Positions 45,665 through 58,100 of a stretch of 64,000 nt of DNA are shown here, piece by piece. Both the position numbers and the translations under genes were made by a program. The first letter of the stretch is position 1; every line of letters begins with the position of its first letter. The stretch is from contig NC_064042.1 of assembly GCF_932526225.1 (NCBI RefSeq), forward strand, positions 62,001-126,000. The letters are read 5' to 3'. The stretch comes from Nematostella vectensis. Its lineage: Eukaryota; Cnidaria; Anthozoa; Actiniaria; Edwardsiidae. Below the pieces are notes generated by a model. It had not been told where the DNA came from and searched no databases. It worked only from the letters and a program-made list of their open reading frames with translations.

Positions 45665-46915
45665 TTAATTTTTATCCATGATCTGTCCTGGGATTGAGAG
45701 AGACATAATTTCCAAATCTGTCAGCTCGGTACTCGTGCCGGGTTTGTGGCTCTCTCGCCCTAATACAATCTCTTCTCGAATCGGAGGTAGACACCAACCC
45801 GTCACATCCCTTTCCGTCTCGGTTCTCGGGGCTTCAAGGTCATTGATGGAGCAAACAGAACCGTCAGAAACAGACCGATTTCTGAACGCTCTAGCCGCGG
45901 GAGAAATGAGGAAAGCTTCTGCAGCGCTGATAGGCCGCACGTAATCAATACAACATAACGTTGAGCACACCATCCGCTTAATGTCCCTACGAATTCCTTT
46001 AACCCTTATACCGTATATCAGCGGATAGAGAAGTGAAATGCTGTAGCATAATATGGTAGCGGTTATATGCAAGGCTTTTGGTAGAGTTACTCCGCTTGAT
46101 TCTAGCAATATAGTCACATTATATGGTCCCAAAAATACTATCACCGTCCCCAGAACTAGAACAGTAGTCCGTAGAGCTTTGGAGCCGGTGAATTGTCCCG
46201 ATCCGGTTGAACTTATGGAGCTTCTAAAGCCAGCATTGAGAACGGCAATATTTCCTATTCTTGCTTGTCTTCGGGCAGCTTTCATGATGTGAGAATAAGT
46301 CCAAATCATGACAACGAGAGGAATTATAAACACGCTAATCGAAAAAAGTTTAGCGTAGCCTTCGCTTCTTGGGTTATCCCACAATACAGTACAGCTAGAC
46401 TTGGGAACTTGAAAGCCGTAAATCCCCCATCCAACAAGCGGTAAAATAGCCGTGAATGAGCTCTGAAGCCAAGTGTAGGCCACTAAAACACGGGTCTTCA
46501 CAGCTGACATACGCATAGGATACGAGAGTGGATTTACAATGTAGTGATAACGATCGTAACTGAGAACCATCACAGTCAACAGTGCGTCTGTGGTAAGAAG
46601 AGTTCCAAAAAATCCACACGCTTGGCACCAGAAGTTCCCCCAAATCCAGCGCTGCATTAACATGGATGCGATAATTAACGGTAGAACTAGTATTGCCAGT
46701 AGAGTATTAGCAATTGTGAGATTTAAAAGGAAAATATTTGAAGGTGAAGCGTTGTGGTGGTGCGTTCTCCTTATAATGACAATTCCTACCAAGATATTAC
46801 AAACGAGCGTCCCGAACATTATCAGAAACATAAGTGCTGTTTGTGTAGTAACGAACACTTGCGCCATTCCTTGGCTATCCCTCGTGAAGTTGAGACTTGC
46901 ATTCTCTCCCATCAC
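45665..46915 (-). CDS. GPR161-like class A (rhodopsin-like) GPCR
   Basis: Single-exon, 416 codons. N-glycosylation sequons at N5 and N9. Seven hydrophobic segments: ~25-48, 60-85, 98-120, 144-166, 190-212, 250-270, 283-302. Cys97/Cys100 at the top of TM3 could pair with Cys175 in ECL2. DRY at 121-123 (YDRYHYIVNP). TM2 has Asn (N70) at the usual Asp. TM6 has FLGP, and TM7 ends YPLIYG rather than NPxxY. These departures, plus the SYPM after DRY and IRVKGIRR after TM7, resemble GPR161, the ciliary Gs-coupled regulator of Hedgehog/PKA signalling. Orthology is not proven; other orphan amine-like receptors remain possible. The C tail has a Cys pair (CCID) for palmitoylation. Confidence 0.85.
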   Translation of the reverse strand: MMGENASLNFTRDSQGMAQVFVTTQTALMFLIMFGTLVCNILVGIVIIRRTHHHNASPSNIFLLNLTIANTLLAILVLPLIIASMLMQRWIWGNFWCQACGFFGTLLTTDALLTVMVLSYDRYHYIVNPLSYPMRMSAVKTRVLVAYTWLQSSFTAILPLVGWGIYGFQVPKSSCTVLWDNPRSEGYAKLFSISVFIIPLVVMIWTYSHIMKAARRQARIGNIAVLNAGFRSSISSTGSGQFTGSKALRTTVLVLGTVIVFLGPYNVTILLESSGVTLPKALHITATILCYSISLLYPLIYGIRVKGIRRDIKRMVCSTLCCIDYVRPISAAEAFLISPAARAFRNRSVSDGSVCSINDLEAPRTETERDVTGWCLPPIREEIVLGRESHKPGTSTELTDLEIMSLSIPGQIMDKN

Positions 46916-47860
46916 GCGTTAAAAGAGCATTCTTCCTGTCCCAAAGTGCTGTAAGTTTAAATAACGACCTCCTAAAGGCTGCGCGTTGTGAGTATCGGAG
47001 GAAGTAAGCGGCTTTGAATAAGAGGATTGTATTACAGCCCGTTACTCATTAACACGAGCAAGCGGGACTTGATATATCAGATGATAGCGAAGTGTCTGGA
47101 TTTCTAGACCACGACTTCGTCTATAACGGATATTCGTATACAAGAAAGCTGTTTGGATCATATCAAATGCGCTAATGGCTACTAGAGAAATCTCATTAAA
47201 GAGTGATGTTTAATTTGTACTTTGGACCAAATCACTCGGAGATGGTCTTCTGTCCCGGGGTACGGCAACTTGGACAACCTCGGTGGGTCTGACTTCCGAT
47301 ATGGGAAACTAAACTCCGCCATATGAAAAAGAAAGTTTGAAATTTGTGGATGTTAGATTCAATGCTTTGTTTTTTCTTTTAAAATTTATTAAGGTACCGC
47401 CCTAAGAGCCAAAAGGTCCGAACGTGACGTGACGGCAACTGTAGTCACGCAATAACAGACTGACAAACTGTATATATGGTATACAAAGACTGTATATATG
47501 GTATACATACATATATGGTATACAAAGGCCAGGAAACAGTGACCTGGTAAAAGATATCAAAATCAAACCTCTGACTACAAATAACAATAAAGTGGAAGGC
47601 GCAATTTATTAAATAAAATAAAAGAGGGAAAGAAGCCCGGGGAATAGATCTTGTTCATGACAGAAAAAAAGACATACTACCAGACATGCGCTGAAACACC
47701 GTATGGCAGCCGCTATCTAGTGAACTGTACAATACAAAGGAACCTCAGGTACCCGCGAATTAATGGGGTGGCAATAACCAGGATCCCAGCCTGGTCTTAG
47801 TCGGTTACGCCACATATAGCTAAGGGCATACAACGACTAGACCCCCTTTCCGAAACACGT
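46916..47860. other. Intergenic region between GPCR and WASHC2, left
   Basis: AT-rich. A short triplicate of TATATGGTATACA lies near 47470-47525. At 47757-47820 there is a diverged fragment matching the 3-kb repeat (AATAACCAGGATCCCAG...GGTTACGCCAC). No gene supported. Confidence 0.45.
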
Positions 47861-47864
47861 TTGC

Positions 47865-48163
47865 CAGCAGAATCATTCGGGACGATTTTCTTCCCATCCA
47901 CCGAGGGATCTAACATCTTCCTAGCCAGCAAAAAAAAAAAAAAAAAAACGGCGATTTTCTTCCCATCCACCGAGGGGTCTAACCAGCAAAAAAAAAAAAA
48001 AAAAAAAAACGGGCGATTTTCTCCCCATCCACCGAGGGGTCTAACATCTTCCTAGCCAGCAAAAAAAAAAAAAAAAACGGGCGATTTTCTTCCCATCCAC
48101 CGAGGGGTCTAACATCTTCCTAGCCAGCAAAAAAAAAAAAAAAAAAACTAAAATCTTCCTAGC

Positions 48164-48206
<43 letters not shown>

Positions 48207-48285
48207 GGCGATTTTCTTCCCATCCACCGAGGGGTCTACATCTTCCTAGCCAGCAAAAAAAAAAAAATAATAAAAAAAAAAATAC
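47865..48285. repeat. Poly(A)-interspersed tandem repeat
   Basis: About five or six copies of GATTTTCTTCCCATCCACCG, AGGGGTCTAACATCTTCCTA and GCCAGC, each followed by an A-run of 15-38. Unit ~65-85 bp. A-tailed tandem copies suggest a SINE-like or retroposon-tail origin. Confidence 0.8.
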
Positions 48286-48635
48286 GGGCTGCGGAACAGA
48301 TCCACTGAGGCACTGAAAAACATCGAGGCCTTTTCCACGCTTAGCGTCGTCTTTATGCGTTCTAATATGCAGAATCAAATTGTGGTAATAGTAACAACCT
48401 TATTGTTGCTATTGATCATTAGATTATTCGTATATTCGTATATACACTAAAAATTAAGAACATCGAAAAAAAGAATATATTAAGCCTTAACTGAAAATTA
48501 AACGCTCTTATAAAAAAAAGAGTGTATATGTTCTCGGACCTGCTAAATGAAAGTCGGGAAAAAAAATTCCTAGACTTAGGGCTCCCGGACTTTTCTTAAA
48601 AGAAATTATAACAGTTGCCTTTAGCCCCGTGCAAA

Positions 48636-48790
48636 CTGCGCCAGCACCAGCCAGCATTGCTGGCGAATTCTTGCTCGACTGACCACAAGACAAAGGAAAT
48701 GTCAGAAAGTCTTTCTTATTTTGTCATTTCCTTTGTCCTTTAGTCAGTCAAGCGAAAATTCGCCAGCAATGCTGGCTGGTGCTGGAGCAG
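48636..48790. repeat. Fold-back inverted repeat (long hairpin)
   Basis: Arms 48636-48704 and 48723-48790 are near-perfect reverse complements (core CCAGCACCAGCCAGCATTGC / GCAATGCTGGCTGGTGCTGG) around a ~18-nt loop. Either a small fold-back MITE or a hairpin-forming locus. On the plus strand it could form a ~65-bp stem. Confidence 0.8.
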
Positions 48791-49094
48791 TTTTCACATA
48801 GCTTTTGACCGAATGTCGAGTGTCGATACCTCGGTACGCGAATTTCTCGATAAACTTAACAAAGCGGGTTTATGCTTGCCTTGGAGACAGCAAGTTATGG
48901 GAAGTAGACTGTAAATAAGTTTTCTTAGACTTAGAAATTGTCAATCAGTAAGTATTTTAAAACAATGTTTAATTTTAGCGTTTTCTCGTTTCTCACAATA
49001 ATGCAAATTTTTAAGCGTTACGCGCCGAACCTTGGCGCCGAACTATACGTCGGACCGGGCTCCCTGTGAATATAACAAAAAGTTTAGGCAACAA

Positions 49095-49140
49095 GTCATG
49101 AGTCACGTGCTTTCGACTTCCGTAATGACACAAATCCAAT
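49095..49140 (+). promoter_or_regulatory. WASHC2 proximal promoter with GTCACGTG E-box
   Basis: GAGTCACGTGCTT at 49100-49112 holds a CACGTG E-box in a CLEAR-like context (GTCACGTG) about 35 bp before the ATG, overlapping an AP-1-like TGAGTCA. The ATG lies in a YY1-like AATATGGCGGC. Confidence 0.4.
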
Positions 49141-52100
49141 ATGGCGGCTGTTCCACCACCACCTCCACCACCGCCTCCGATTGCAGCAGAGTTCACGGCT
49201 CCCCCAGCCCCGCCACCGCCACCTAACCCTGCTCCCGACGTACCCGCAGAATCTGTCAATACCCAGCAAAATTCACAAGCCGCTCCGACTTCCAACAATG
49301 GAGAAAAACTATGGGAAAGAGCGTGGAATTTGGAGGAACTTCGGAAAGGAACGAGTAAATGGACGCTGGCCGCGGATGCAGGGGTATGGAATTGAGCATT
49401 GAACTGCGCAGGATTTTACACGTTATTGATAGCTCACCTACCAATCCCTTGAAATCGCTAGATACTGTCTGCATTAGAGCTTGGAAACCATAAAATTTTC
49501 CGAAAGATAGAAGCAATTTTGAAAGATTGCCGTGCCGTCTCTATGTGATACTGCCTTATCTCTCATGTAAACAGATTCAAACAAATCAAAGCAACGTTAT
49601 ATTTCGCTAATTCCCTTTTCTACTCGAATCAGAGTATTACATCGAGAATGAAGTTTATAGCATTGCATGGGCGACCCTTGTGTTGTCAGTATAATAATGG
49701 GGTGCTATGATTTTAGGGTATTGTTGTTTAAAAACTTTTTCAACTTTAATGCTTCCAGCAATCTAGAATAATAATTGTGTCGCAAAATATGTTAATGGAT
49801 GTTTACATATGATCACACACGATTGCCGGGTGAGATCCGTAATGAGTATATTTTCTATTTTAAGAATCTGAAATTTGAGACTGAGATCTGCATCTCAATT
49901 CTTAATGAGAAAATAGGTTCTTGTGCGCTTGCATGACGAATCAAGAATAAAACTATTTCAGTGGTTGGTTAGAGAACTGTAGATTGAATGTTTAGAGATT
50001 TTGACCACTTTTTGAGATGTTACTTTTTGTATAATATACACTAGCCTGAGGGCACGGAGGGCATATGCCGCCCCCTCCCCCCCCCCCAAAAAAAAATATT
50101 TTCTAAAATTATAAAGAAATGTCTAGTGGGGGTGTGACTTTGCTTCCCAATATTTTGTTAATATTTCTGTATCATGCTTCCCAATATTTTGTTAATATTT
50201 CTGTATCATGCTTTCCAATATTTTGTTTATATTTCTGTATCGTGCTTTCCAATATTTTGAGGCCAGGTACAGCTCTGGTAATGAAAAGTTATTCAAAAGA
50301 GACCATTTAATTTTTATAATGTAAACAATAACATCAGTAATTGTCTGGTTGATATTCTTAAAAATTGTATTTGCAGCTGCTATTGTATCTACAACAGTTC
50401 TCGCAAAAGATAGTGTCCCAGACACATGAGATTGAGAAAAAAGTTGATGGACTGGTTGGGAGTACAAAGGTAAAAAAAAAAAAAATAATTTGTTAATCAT
50501 TTTAGCAGAACTGAATTGGGGTCAGTCACAACATTGTTGCCTCTTTTATGACAATTTTGTTGCCCCTTCTATGGCGGCTTTGTTGCCCCTTCTTGGATGT
50601 GTTGCCCACAATAGCAGACTTGCAGGGATAGATCACACTTTTTGGGTGACCTATTAGAGAAAATAGCCTTGTTACAGTTCTGTTAATGGATAATTTCTGG
50701 TTAATTTCCTGCTAGCTGTAACTGGTTTCCAGTTTCCATGCAGACTTCTAATTTACACAAATCTAGTCATTTTGCTCAGTGTAATTTATTTTTTCTTGAT
50801 AGGGAATTCAATCCAAAGTACAGAACACTGTCAATGACTTTCTGATGCTTTCCAACACACAGTTTATTGAAAATGTAAGTGTTTCGGTGAAGTGATTCAT
50901 ATCTATATAGTTTATCACAACACATTTTACCAGTAACAGTGTCACACATAGTGCAAGCGAATTCACCAATAGTTTATTAATATTGCTATTGGTCAATAGT
51001 ACAACATATCTGCCAATTCTCCATACAAGGAGACTAGATTCCAAGGAGACTAGAATCCAAAATTCTAGATTTTGTCACTTTATAACTTATTAAGAAGTCA
51101 AAAGCAAAATAAAAATGTTTGGAAAAAACATTATTTTGTGCGGGATATCTGACAAATTCTCAACACAGAGTTTCAAAGTGTTCAGACCATTGTCAGCATA
51201 TACATGGTAAGCTCTCATGGTAAGGATGATGTTGGGGCTTCATTTGAATCTCTTTGGGGGAAAACTTGAAACTCTGAGGGAAACTTTATTCCAAGAATCT
51301 TCAAAGATCTCTTTTCTTATTGAGTTTTCTGGTTTACAGTATCTTTATTATATTATATAATGACATAAAATAAGAATGTTGGCATCACTGATTTGTTTAA
51401 ATCAACAGAGAGTCTATGAAGAAGATATAAGTAAAGAGGAAGAACAAGGGAGTGGTCCCCAAAACAACGACAATACAAAGGTTTGACAAAACTTGAGTAT
51501 CACTTTGAAGCCATGGTGCAACATGCAATACAGTGACCACTAACTGGACAACTAACTGGACAACTAGGAGGACTCTAATTGTCCTACTACACTAAATTTT
51601 TTAGGGTGACCATTGTAGCACTGGTTGCATTGTTAAAGGCTATTGCTTTTTTCCTACAGTACATGCATATACAGTATGTATGTGATATTCCCTTCCCTTC
51701 TGGGGCCGGTTACTGAAAAGCCGATTAGCGCTAACCCAGGGTTAAATTTGCTTTAACCCACGATTAAATTTTTACCCCCGGATTAGTTCTGTTCCCGAAA
51801 CGCTGATTAGCATTAACTCTAGGTTAGTCAGGAGGTAAAATCTAACCCTGCTCGCAAGGTGGGTTAACTCGCTAACCTACGGTTTAGTTGGCGTAACACA
51901 GGCTTCCCTAGTTTAGTTTAGTTTAATTCATAAAATGTAGCTGCCGACAAATTATGACGTTACACAGAAACAATGTAGGGATCAAATGTCCTAACATTTC
52001 GCTTTGTTATGCTACCTTCGTTGCGATGCTGGCTCGAAAATTGTGCTGGGACAGACAGAAAGTTACATGAAATTTATAATTAAAATAAATCTGTCTTGCT

Positions 52101-55100
52101 AGTGTCACGCACCAAACTTGAATCCTGCAAATGACATTTTTGGCAATGAAATGGAGGTAATTACAGGCGATGAAGAGGTGTTTTGGGGCTTCTCTGCGAA
52201 AATAAAATCACCAAAGATAAATATTTGAGTTGATCTACTGTGAGTATTCTGTGTGAATTTTACTCATCAAACCAGTTTTTTACTTGCTTAATCCAGGGTT
52301 AGTAAATTGGGGGGTTACTTGGCTTCCAGAAACGGTGAGTTATCCGTAGGTTAGCTAACCTACGATTAGCAAATTTTAACCTGGGATTATGCGCTGATCG
52401 AGGGTCAAGTTAATCGGCCTTTCAGGAACCGGCCCCAGGTGTCATAATTGCATTGGCCAGTACTATTTATCTCTCCATATCTCTGAACATCTCAAATCTC
52501 CCATTATCTCCATTTGATGGCTAATTCTCTATTACCAATTATGCTGCAGGAGAAACCCAAGGTCCAGCGTGAAGAGGATGTAATCCCACGGATCAAAGAG
52601 GCCCTAAGGCATGGGATTGGAGTTATGGATGATGCTTTTATTACACTGGAGCTCAACACAGAACACGGTTAGGAGAATTTTTTTAGAAATTGTAGGGACT
52701 CTAGGCGGGTGTCTACAAAACGAAAACCTAAAACCTGTGACCCCAAAAGCTACGACCCCAAAAGCAACGACCCCCCAAATTTTGCCGTTATTATTTAGCC
52801 TAACTTGTTTCCCAAAATGGCTACACAGCGTGGAAGTTTCATGTGGAATCAGTGATCCTTATGAGATAATAATTCAATTTGTTTTTTTTTAATTGGGAAA
52901 AAGGGAACTACTTCCAGGTGGTCGTTTCTTAAAACGCTGATAAACTCAGAAACCGGAGTGTTTCTTCCAAAATCTTAATTGCCCGCTAACTTTATACGGG
53001 AAATCGCTTCATGTTCTAGTTGTGTCGAGTTGTAGAAAGTTTTCATCACAGAGAAAACCATTCCACTGCCCGGTATAAAGTGGGCTAACTTTATACGGGA
53101 AATCGCTTCATGTTCTAGTTGTGTCGAGTTGTAGAAAGTTTTCATCACAGAGAAAACCATTCCACTGCCCGGTATAAAGTGGGCTAACTTTATACGGGAA
53201 ATCGCTTCATGTTCTAGTTGTGTCGAGTTGTAGAAAGTTTTCATCACAGAGAAAACCATTCCACTGCCCGGTATAAAGTGGGCTAACTTTATACGGGAAA
53301 TCGCTTCATGTTCTAGTTGTGTTGAGTTGTAGAAAGTTTTCATCACAGAGAAAACCATTCCACTGCCCGGTATAAAGTGGGCTAACTTTATACGGGAAAT
53401 CGCTTCATGTTCTAGTTGTGTTGAGTTGTAGAAAGTTTTCATCACAGAGAAAACCATTCCACTGCCCGGTATAAAGTGGGCTAACTTTATACGGGAAATC
53501 GCTTCATGTTCTAGTTGTGTCGAGTTGTAGAAAGTTTTCATCACAGAGAAAACCATTCCACTGCCCGGTATAAAGTGGGCTAACTTTATACGGGAAATCG
53601 CTTCATGTTCTAGTTGTGTTGAGTTGTAGAAAGTTTTCATCACAGAGAAAACCATTCCACTGCCCGGTATAAAGTGGGCTAACTTTATACGGGAAATCGC
53701 TTCATGTTCTAGTTGTGTTGAGTTGTAGAAAGTTTTCATCACAGAGAAAACCATTCCACTGCCCGGTATAAAGTGGGCTAACTTTATACGGGAAATCGCT
53801 TCATGTTCTAGTTGTGTCGAGTTGTAGAAAGTTTTCATCACAGAGAAAACCATTCCACTGCCCGGTATAAAGTGGGCTAACTTTATACGGGAAATCGCTT
53901 CATGTTCTAGTTGTGTTGAGTTGTAGAAAGTTTTCATCACATAGAAAACCATTCCACTGCCCGGTATAAAGTGGGCTAACTTTATACGGGAAATCGCTTC
54001 ATGTTCTAGTTGTGTCGAGTTGTAGAAAGTTTTCATCACAGAGAAAACCATTCCACTGCCCGGTATAAAGTGGGCCAATCAAGGCTTACATCTTTTTATC
54101 GGATTCCCTTCCAACCAATCAGGTTTCATCTCTGTCAAATGATTTGACATTTAGCTGTCACAGTGCGCATAAAAATATAAACAGCTTTGCGAAATTATTA
54201 AAAGTTTTTCTACAAAATGAGACTTTATTTACTTGTTCTTTGTCTTTCTTTTGAAAAATGTCGATGCCACAGCAATGTTGGGGTGCAAGTTGTCTACAGA
54301 CATCGACAAAACTTGGATTCCAATAACTATTTAGCCAATCTATTCATAAACTTTGAAAATATTATAATTTACTTGTCGGGAACCCGTATCGGCACGCTAC
54401 GCAAAAGCTTTGTTTTGATAAACACTCTTCCTCGCCAGGGAGTTCGAAAACTTTTCTGGGGGTATTTTTCTAAATTACCGGTAATTGCCGGGTCTGTTAG
54501 GTTACCGGGAGAGTTTTTGGGATGATTTTTCGGGCAAAGGAGCGTGACTGAAAAGTGTGTGCAACTACAATTTTTAATGAGACAAATAAACGACGATTAA
54601 AAATAGTTCATTGGCGTGCACATGAGAATATTTCCTCCATATGAAACTTTCGCGCTGTGTAGCCATTTGGGAAACAAGATAGACTAAATAATAACTGTAA
54701 TTTTTTTTTTTTTGGGGGGGGGTCGTAGCTTTTGGGGTAAAAGGTTTTAGGTATTAGGTTTTAGGTCTTCGTTTTGTAGACACCGGACTCTAGACACTAT
54801 GATGCAGCACATTTATCTGCACACTAAAAGAAATAGGTGATAGTGTGTGCTTGAATGCTGCATGTGTGCTGTTGGCAGCCCTCCTTTGCAAAGATTAAGG
54901 GCTCAGATAGCTTAAGGCTGTGCTGAAGGGGGGTTACTCTTTAGGTTGATGTTAATATATATGTGTTACAGGAACTGTAGGTACTGTTTCAAGGCAATTT
55001 TTATTCAACTGTGTAATCTATTTTGCCAGATTCTGATGAAGATGACAATGCCAATGTGCAGACAAAGTATAAACCAGCACCTATCCTGGAACCAAAGGTA

Positions 55101-58100
55101 CATTAATGCATTATGCTGTTTCTGTGGTCAAACATGAATCATATGGTAGCTGCTTGACAGAGTTGTCCTTTGCTCTTGACTCAACCACTTGTATCTGGGC
55201 TCATAGAATCCAGCATTTCAGCTACAGTACAAGGAGGGTGATGAACTTCCATATGCTAATTAATATCTCATGAAAAAATTTTGGTTTACATTTCAAATTC
55301 AATAGTCACTATTGAAGTTTTATAATTAAATAACACTAAGAGAAAATTCTTAGTCAATTGAGTGATTAAATAAATAGGAATGGATGCTTTGAACACCTTA
55401 GCAGGACTTTGGGAATTACGCGCTTGTGCGGAACCGCGTAATTTGGCTTTTTCCGCTTAATCAGCGTAATCCACAAATTTTCGCGTAATCCCGCGTAATT
55501 TGGCTAAATTTTGAAAGACAAATAATTAAATTGCACAGCTGATGTGTTCTTTTAGGGTTCTTACCTCTATTTGTCGTAAAAAAGAGAGATATTCTTCGTA
55601 AGAGTGCGATATTTTGAACTGAATTTCGAAAACAAATAAAATGACTAGGAATTCTTTGCCTCAACCGCTAAGGCATGGGACTAATAATAAAATACCTTTT
55701 TTAATTGGCTGGTGGCTAGGAGCCAATGAAAACTTGCCTAAGATATTTTCACGCAAAAAAAAATAACCTTATCAAGTTATTTCATGCTTTCCTTCGGTAC
55801 ACAATCTAGTTTGGGCGTAACAGTTGATATCCCGTGTAATTTAGCATGTAATTCAGTAAAGAATAACGCAAAATTTTGTTTTTTAAAGAAAAATGTATTG
55901 CAAAATCCCGCGTAATTTAGTGCGTAATGATTGTTTTTGCGCGTGATTTAGCGCATAATTTAGCAAAGAATCCCGCGTACTTTTGAGTTTTTTCCCCGCG
56001 TAATTCCAGAAGCCCTGCCTTAGGGTATTATTCAGGAGTTAATGTTCATGGAAATGATAGAAATAATAACAATAATGATATATGTTAAAAGAAAAATATT
56101 ACAGTTTCATCAATAGTGGTAGGAGTGATAGAAGAGTCTGTTGATAGACAGCCTGACAGTGATTTCATGTCACAAAAATTATTTCTCCACAGGATCCATA
56201 TAGTCACCGGCCACTCCCTCACTTGATTGGCACAGTGGACTTCTACAAGGATGAGTTGGTTGGGCTGGGAGAATCAGAGTCAGAAGGTAAGTTGTTTGGT
56301 TTAAGTGGTGGAAGTACAATGGGGTAAAGGGTGGAGGTTAGGTAAGGTCAGAGGTTTTGTTTAAAGGTTATGTTGAAGGTAAGGTAAGGTTCAAGGTTAG
56401 GTGAGTTTGAATGTATGTAAGGTTGAAGGTTAGGTAAGTTTAAAGGTATATGTAAGGTTTAAAGTTAGGTAAGTTTGAAGGTATGTAAGGTTGAAGGTTA
56501 GGTAAGTTTGAAGGTACATAAGTTTGAAGGTATGTAAGGTTGAAGGTTAGGTAAGTTTGAAGGTACATAAGGTTGAAGGTATGTAAGGTTGATGGTTAGG
56601 TAAGTTTGAAGGTATGTAAGGTTGAAGGTTAGGTAAGTTTGAAGGTACATAAGTTTGAAGGTATGTAAGGTTGAAGGTTAGGTAAGTTTGAAGGTACATC
56701 AGGTTGAAGGTATGTAAGGTTGAAGGTTAGGTAAGTTTGAAGGTACATAAGTTTGAAGGTATGTAAGGTTGAAGGTTAGGTAAGTTTGAAGGTACATCAG
56801 GTTGAAGGTATGTAAGGTTGAAGGTTAGGTAAGTTTGAAGGTACGTAAGGTTGAAGGTTAGGTAAGCTTGAAGGTACGTAAGGTTGAAGGTTAGGTAAGT
56901 TTGAAGGTATATGTGTAAGGTTGGAGGTTAGGTAAGTTTGAAGGTATATGTAAGGTTGGAGGTTAGGTAAGTTTGAAGGTACGTAAGGTTGAAGCAAGGC
57001 TTGCACAACTTGGGCTGTGTGCTGGAATCACATTGTTTCAATAATTGTTTTCTTGTTAGATGAGGGAGCTGAGGAAGAGGAGGAGAAGGAGAGTGAATCA
57101 GAAAGTGAGACTGCATCCTCAGCCTTTGGTAGTGAAGAGTCAGAGGTGAGATATGATACAGTACTGAGGAATACCATTTGCCGGTGCTACTTGCTGATTC
57201 CTTGTCTTTTGGAAGGTATTTTGCGGTAATAATAACAAAATATTTAAATTCTACAGTCTGAATCTTCAAGTGAATCAGAGACTGAAAGCACAAAGGAGAA
57301 AAAAATGATTATAAAGAAGCAGAGAAAACAGGTACTATAATTTACAAGGGGGTAAATGTGTTTAGAATTGTGATTATTGGCTTTTGCTTTATTCTCTATG
57401 ACGGGCAAAACATATATAATAATTTAGTGTACATTTTAATGTTTAGTGTTTTTCCAATTTATTTTAAACTTGTGGCTGCATATAGAAAGATCATAGTGAC
57501 TTTAGTACTATGACTTAGTACTTTTGAGTTGGCCACTACAGCAGTTATTAGTACCTTGATTTTATATGGTTGCTCATAAATTAAAAGTTTAACAACAATT
57601 TCAGGTTTCAAGCTCAGAGGAAGAGAGTGATGAAGGAGATTTGTTTGGTGAAAAAAAGAAACCAAAAGACGAGAACGAGGATGAGGAGGAAAATAGTGAA
57701 ACTGAGGAGCAACCAAGAAAGGTAAAATTCTGATGAAGACAAGTTTCTAATTATCTGAAGTTTTCATATATACCTACAGTAGACTAACTTTTGCCTCTAC
57801 CTTGCTAGAGTTAGTTCTCTAAGCACCATTAAAGTATTTAGCCTTAACAAAATGCTGTTATTCTAGCCTGTTGGTGGCCCAATAAATTTTGCTGCTGAGC
57901 TGGCATCAAAGATAGGTGTGGCCCCACCTCCTGCCGCTGACAGCGATGAGGAGGCGGCTGAGCCTGGAGCATGGAGTGACGAGGAGAAAAAGCCACAGCA
58001 GCCAGAGAAGCAGCGCTCAGAGACGAACCGCAGCAGAACAGAGAGCAAGGGGAAGAAGGAGAAACACCACCATCACAAGAAAGGGAGGTCCCGCACAAAG

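Noticed and set aside
54217..54525. 102-codon plus ORF inside the MULE-like element
   Set aside because: No motif, no homologue recognised, and no start context. Likely chance.
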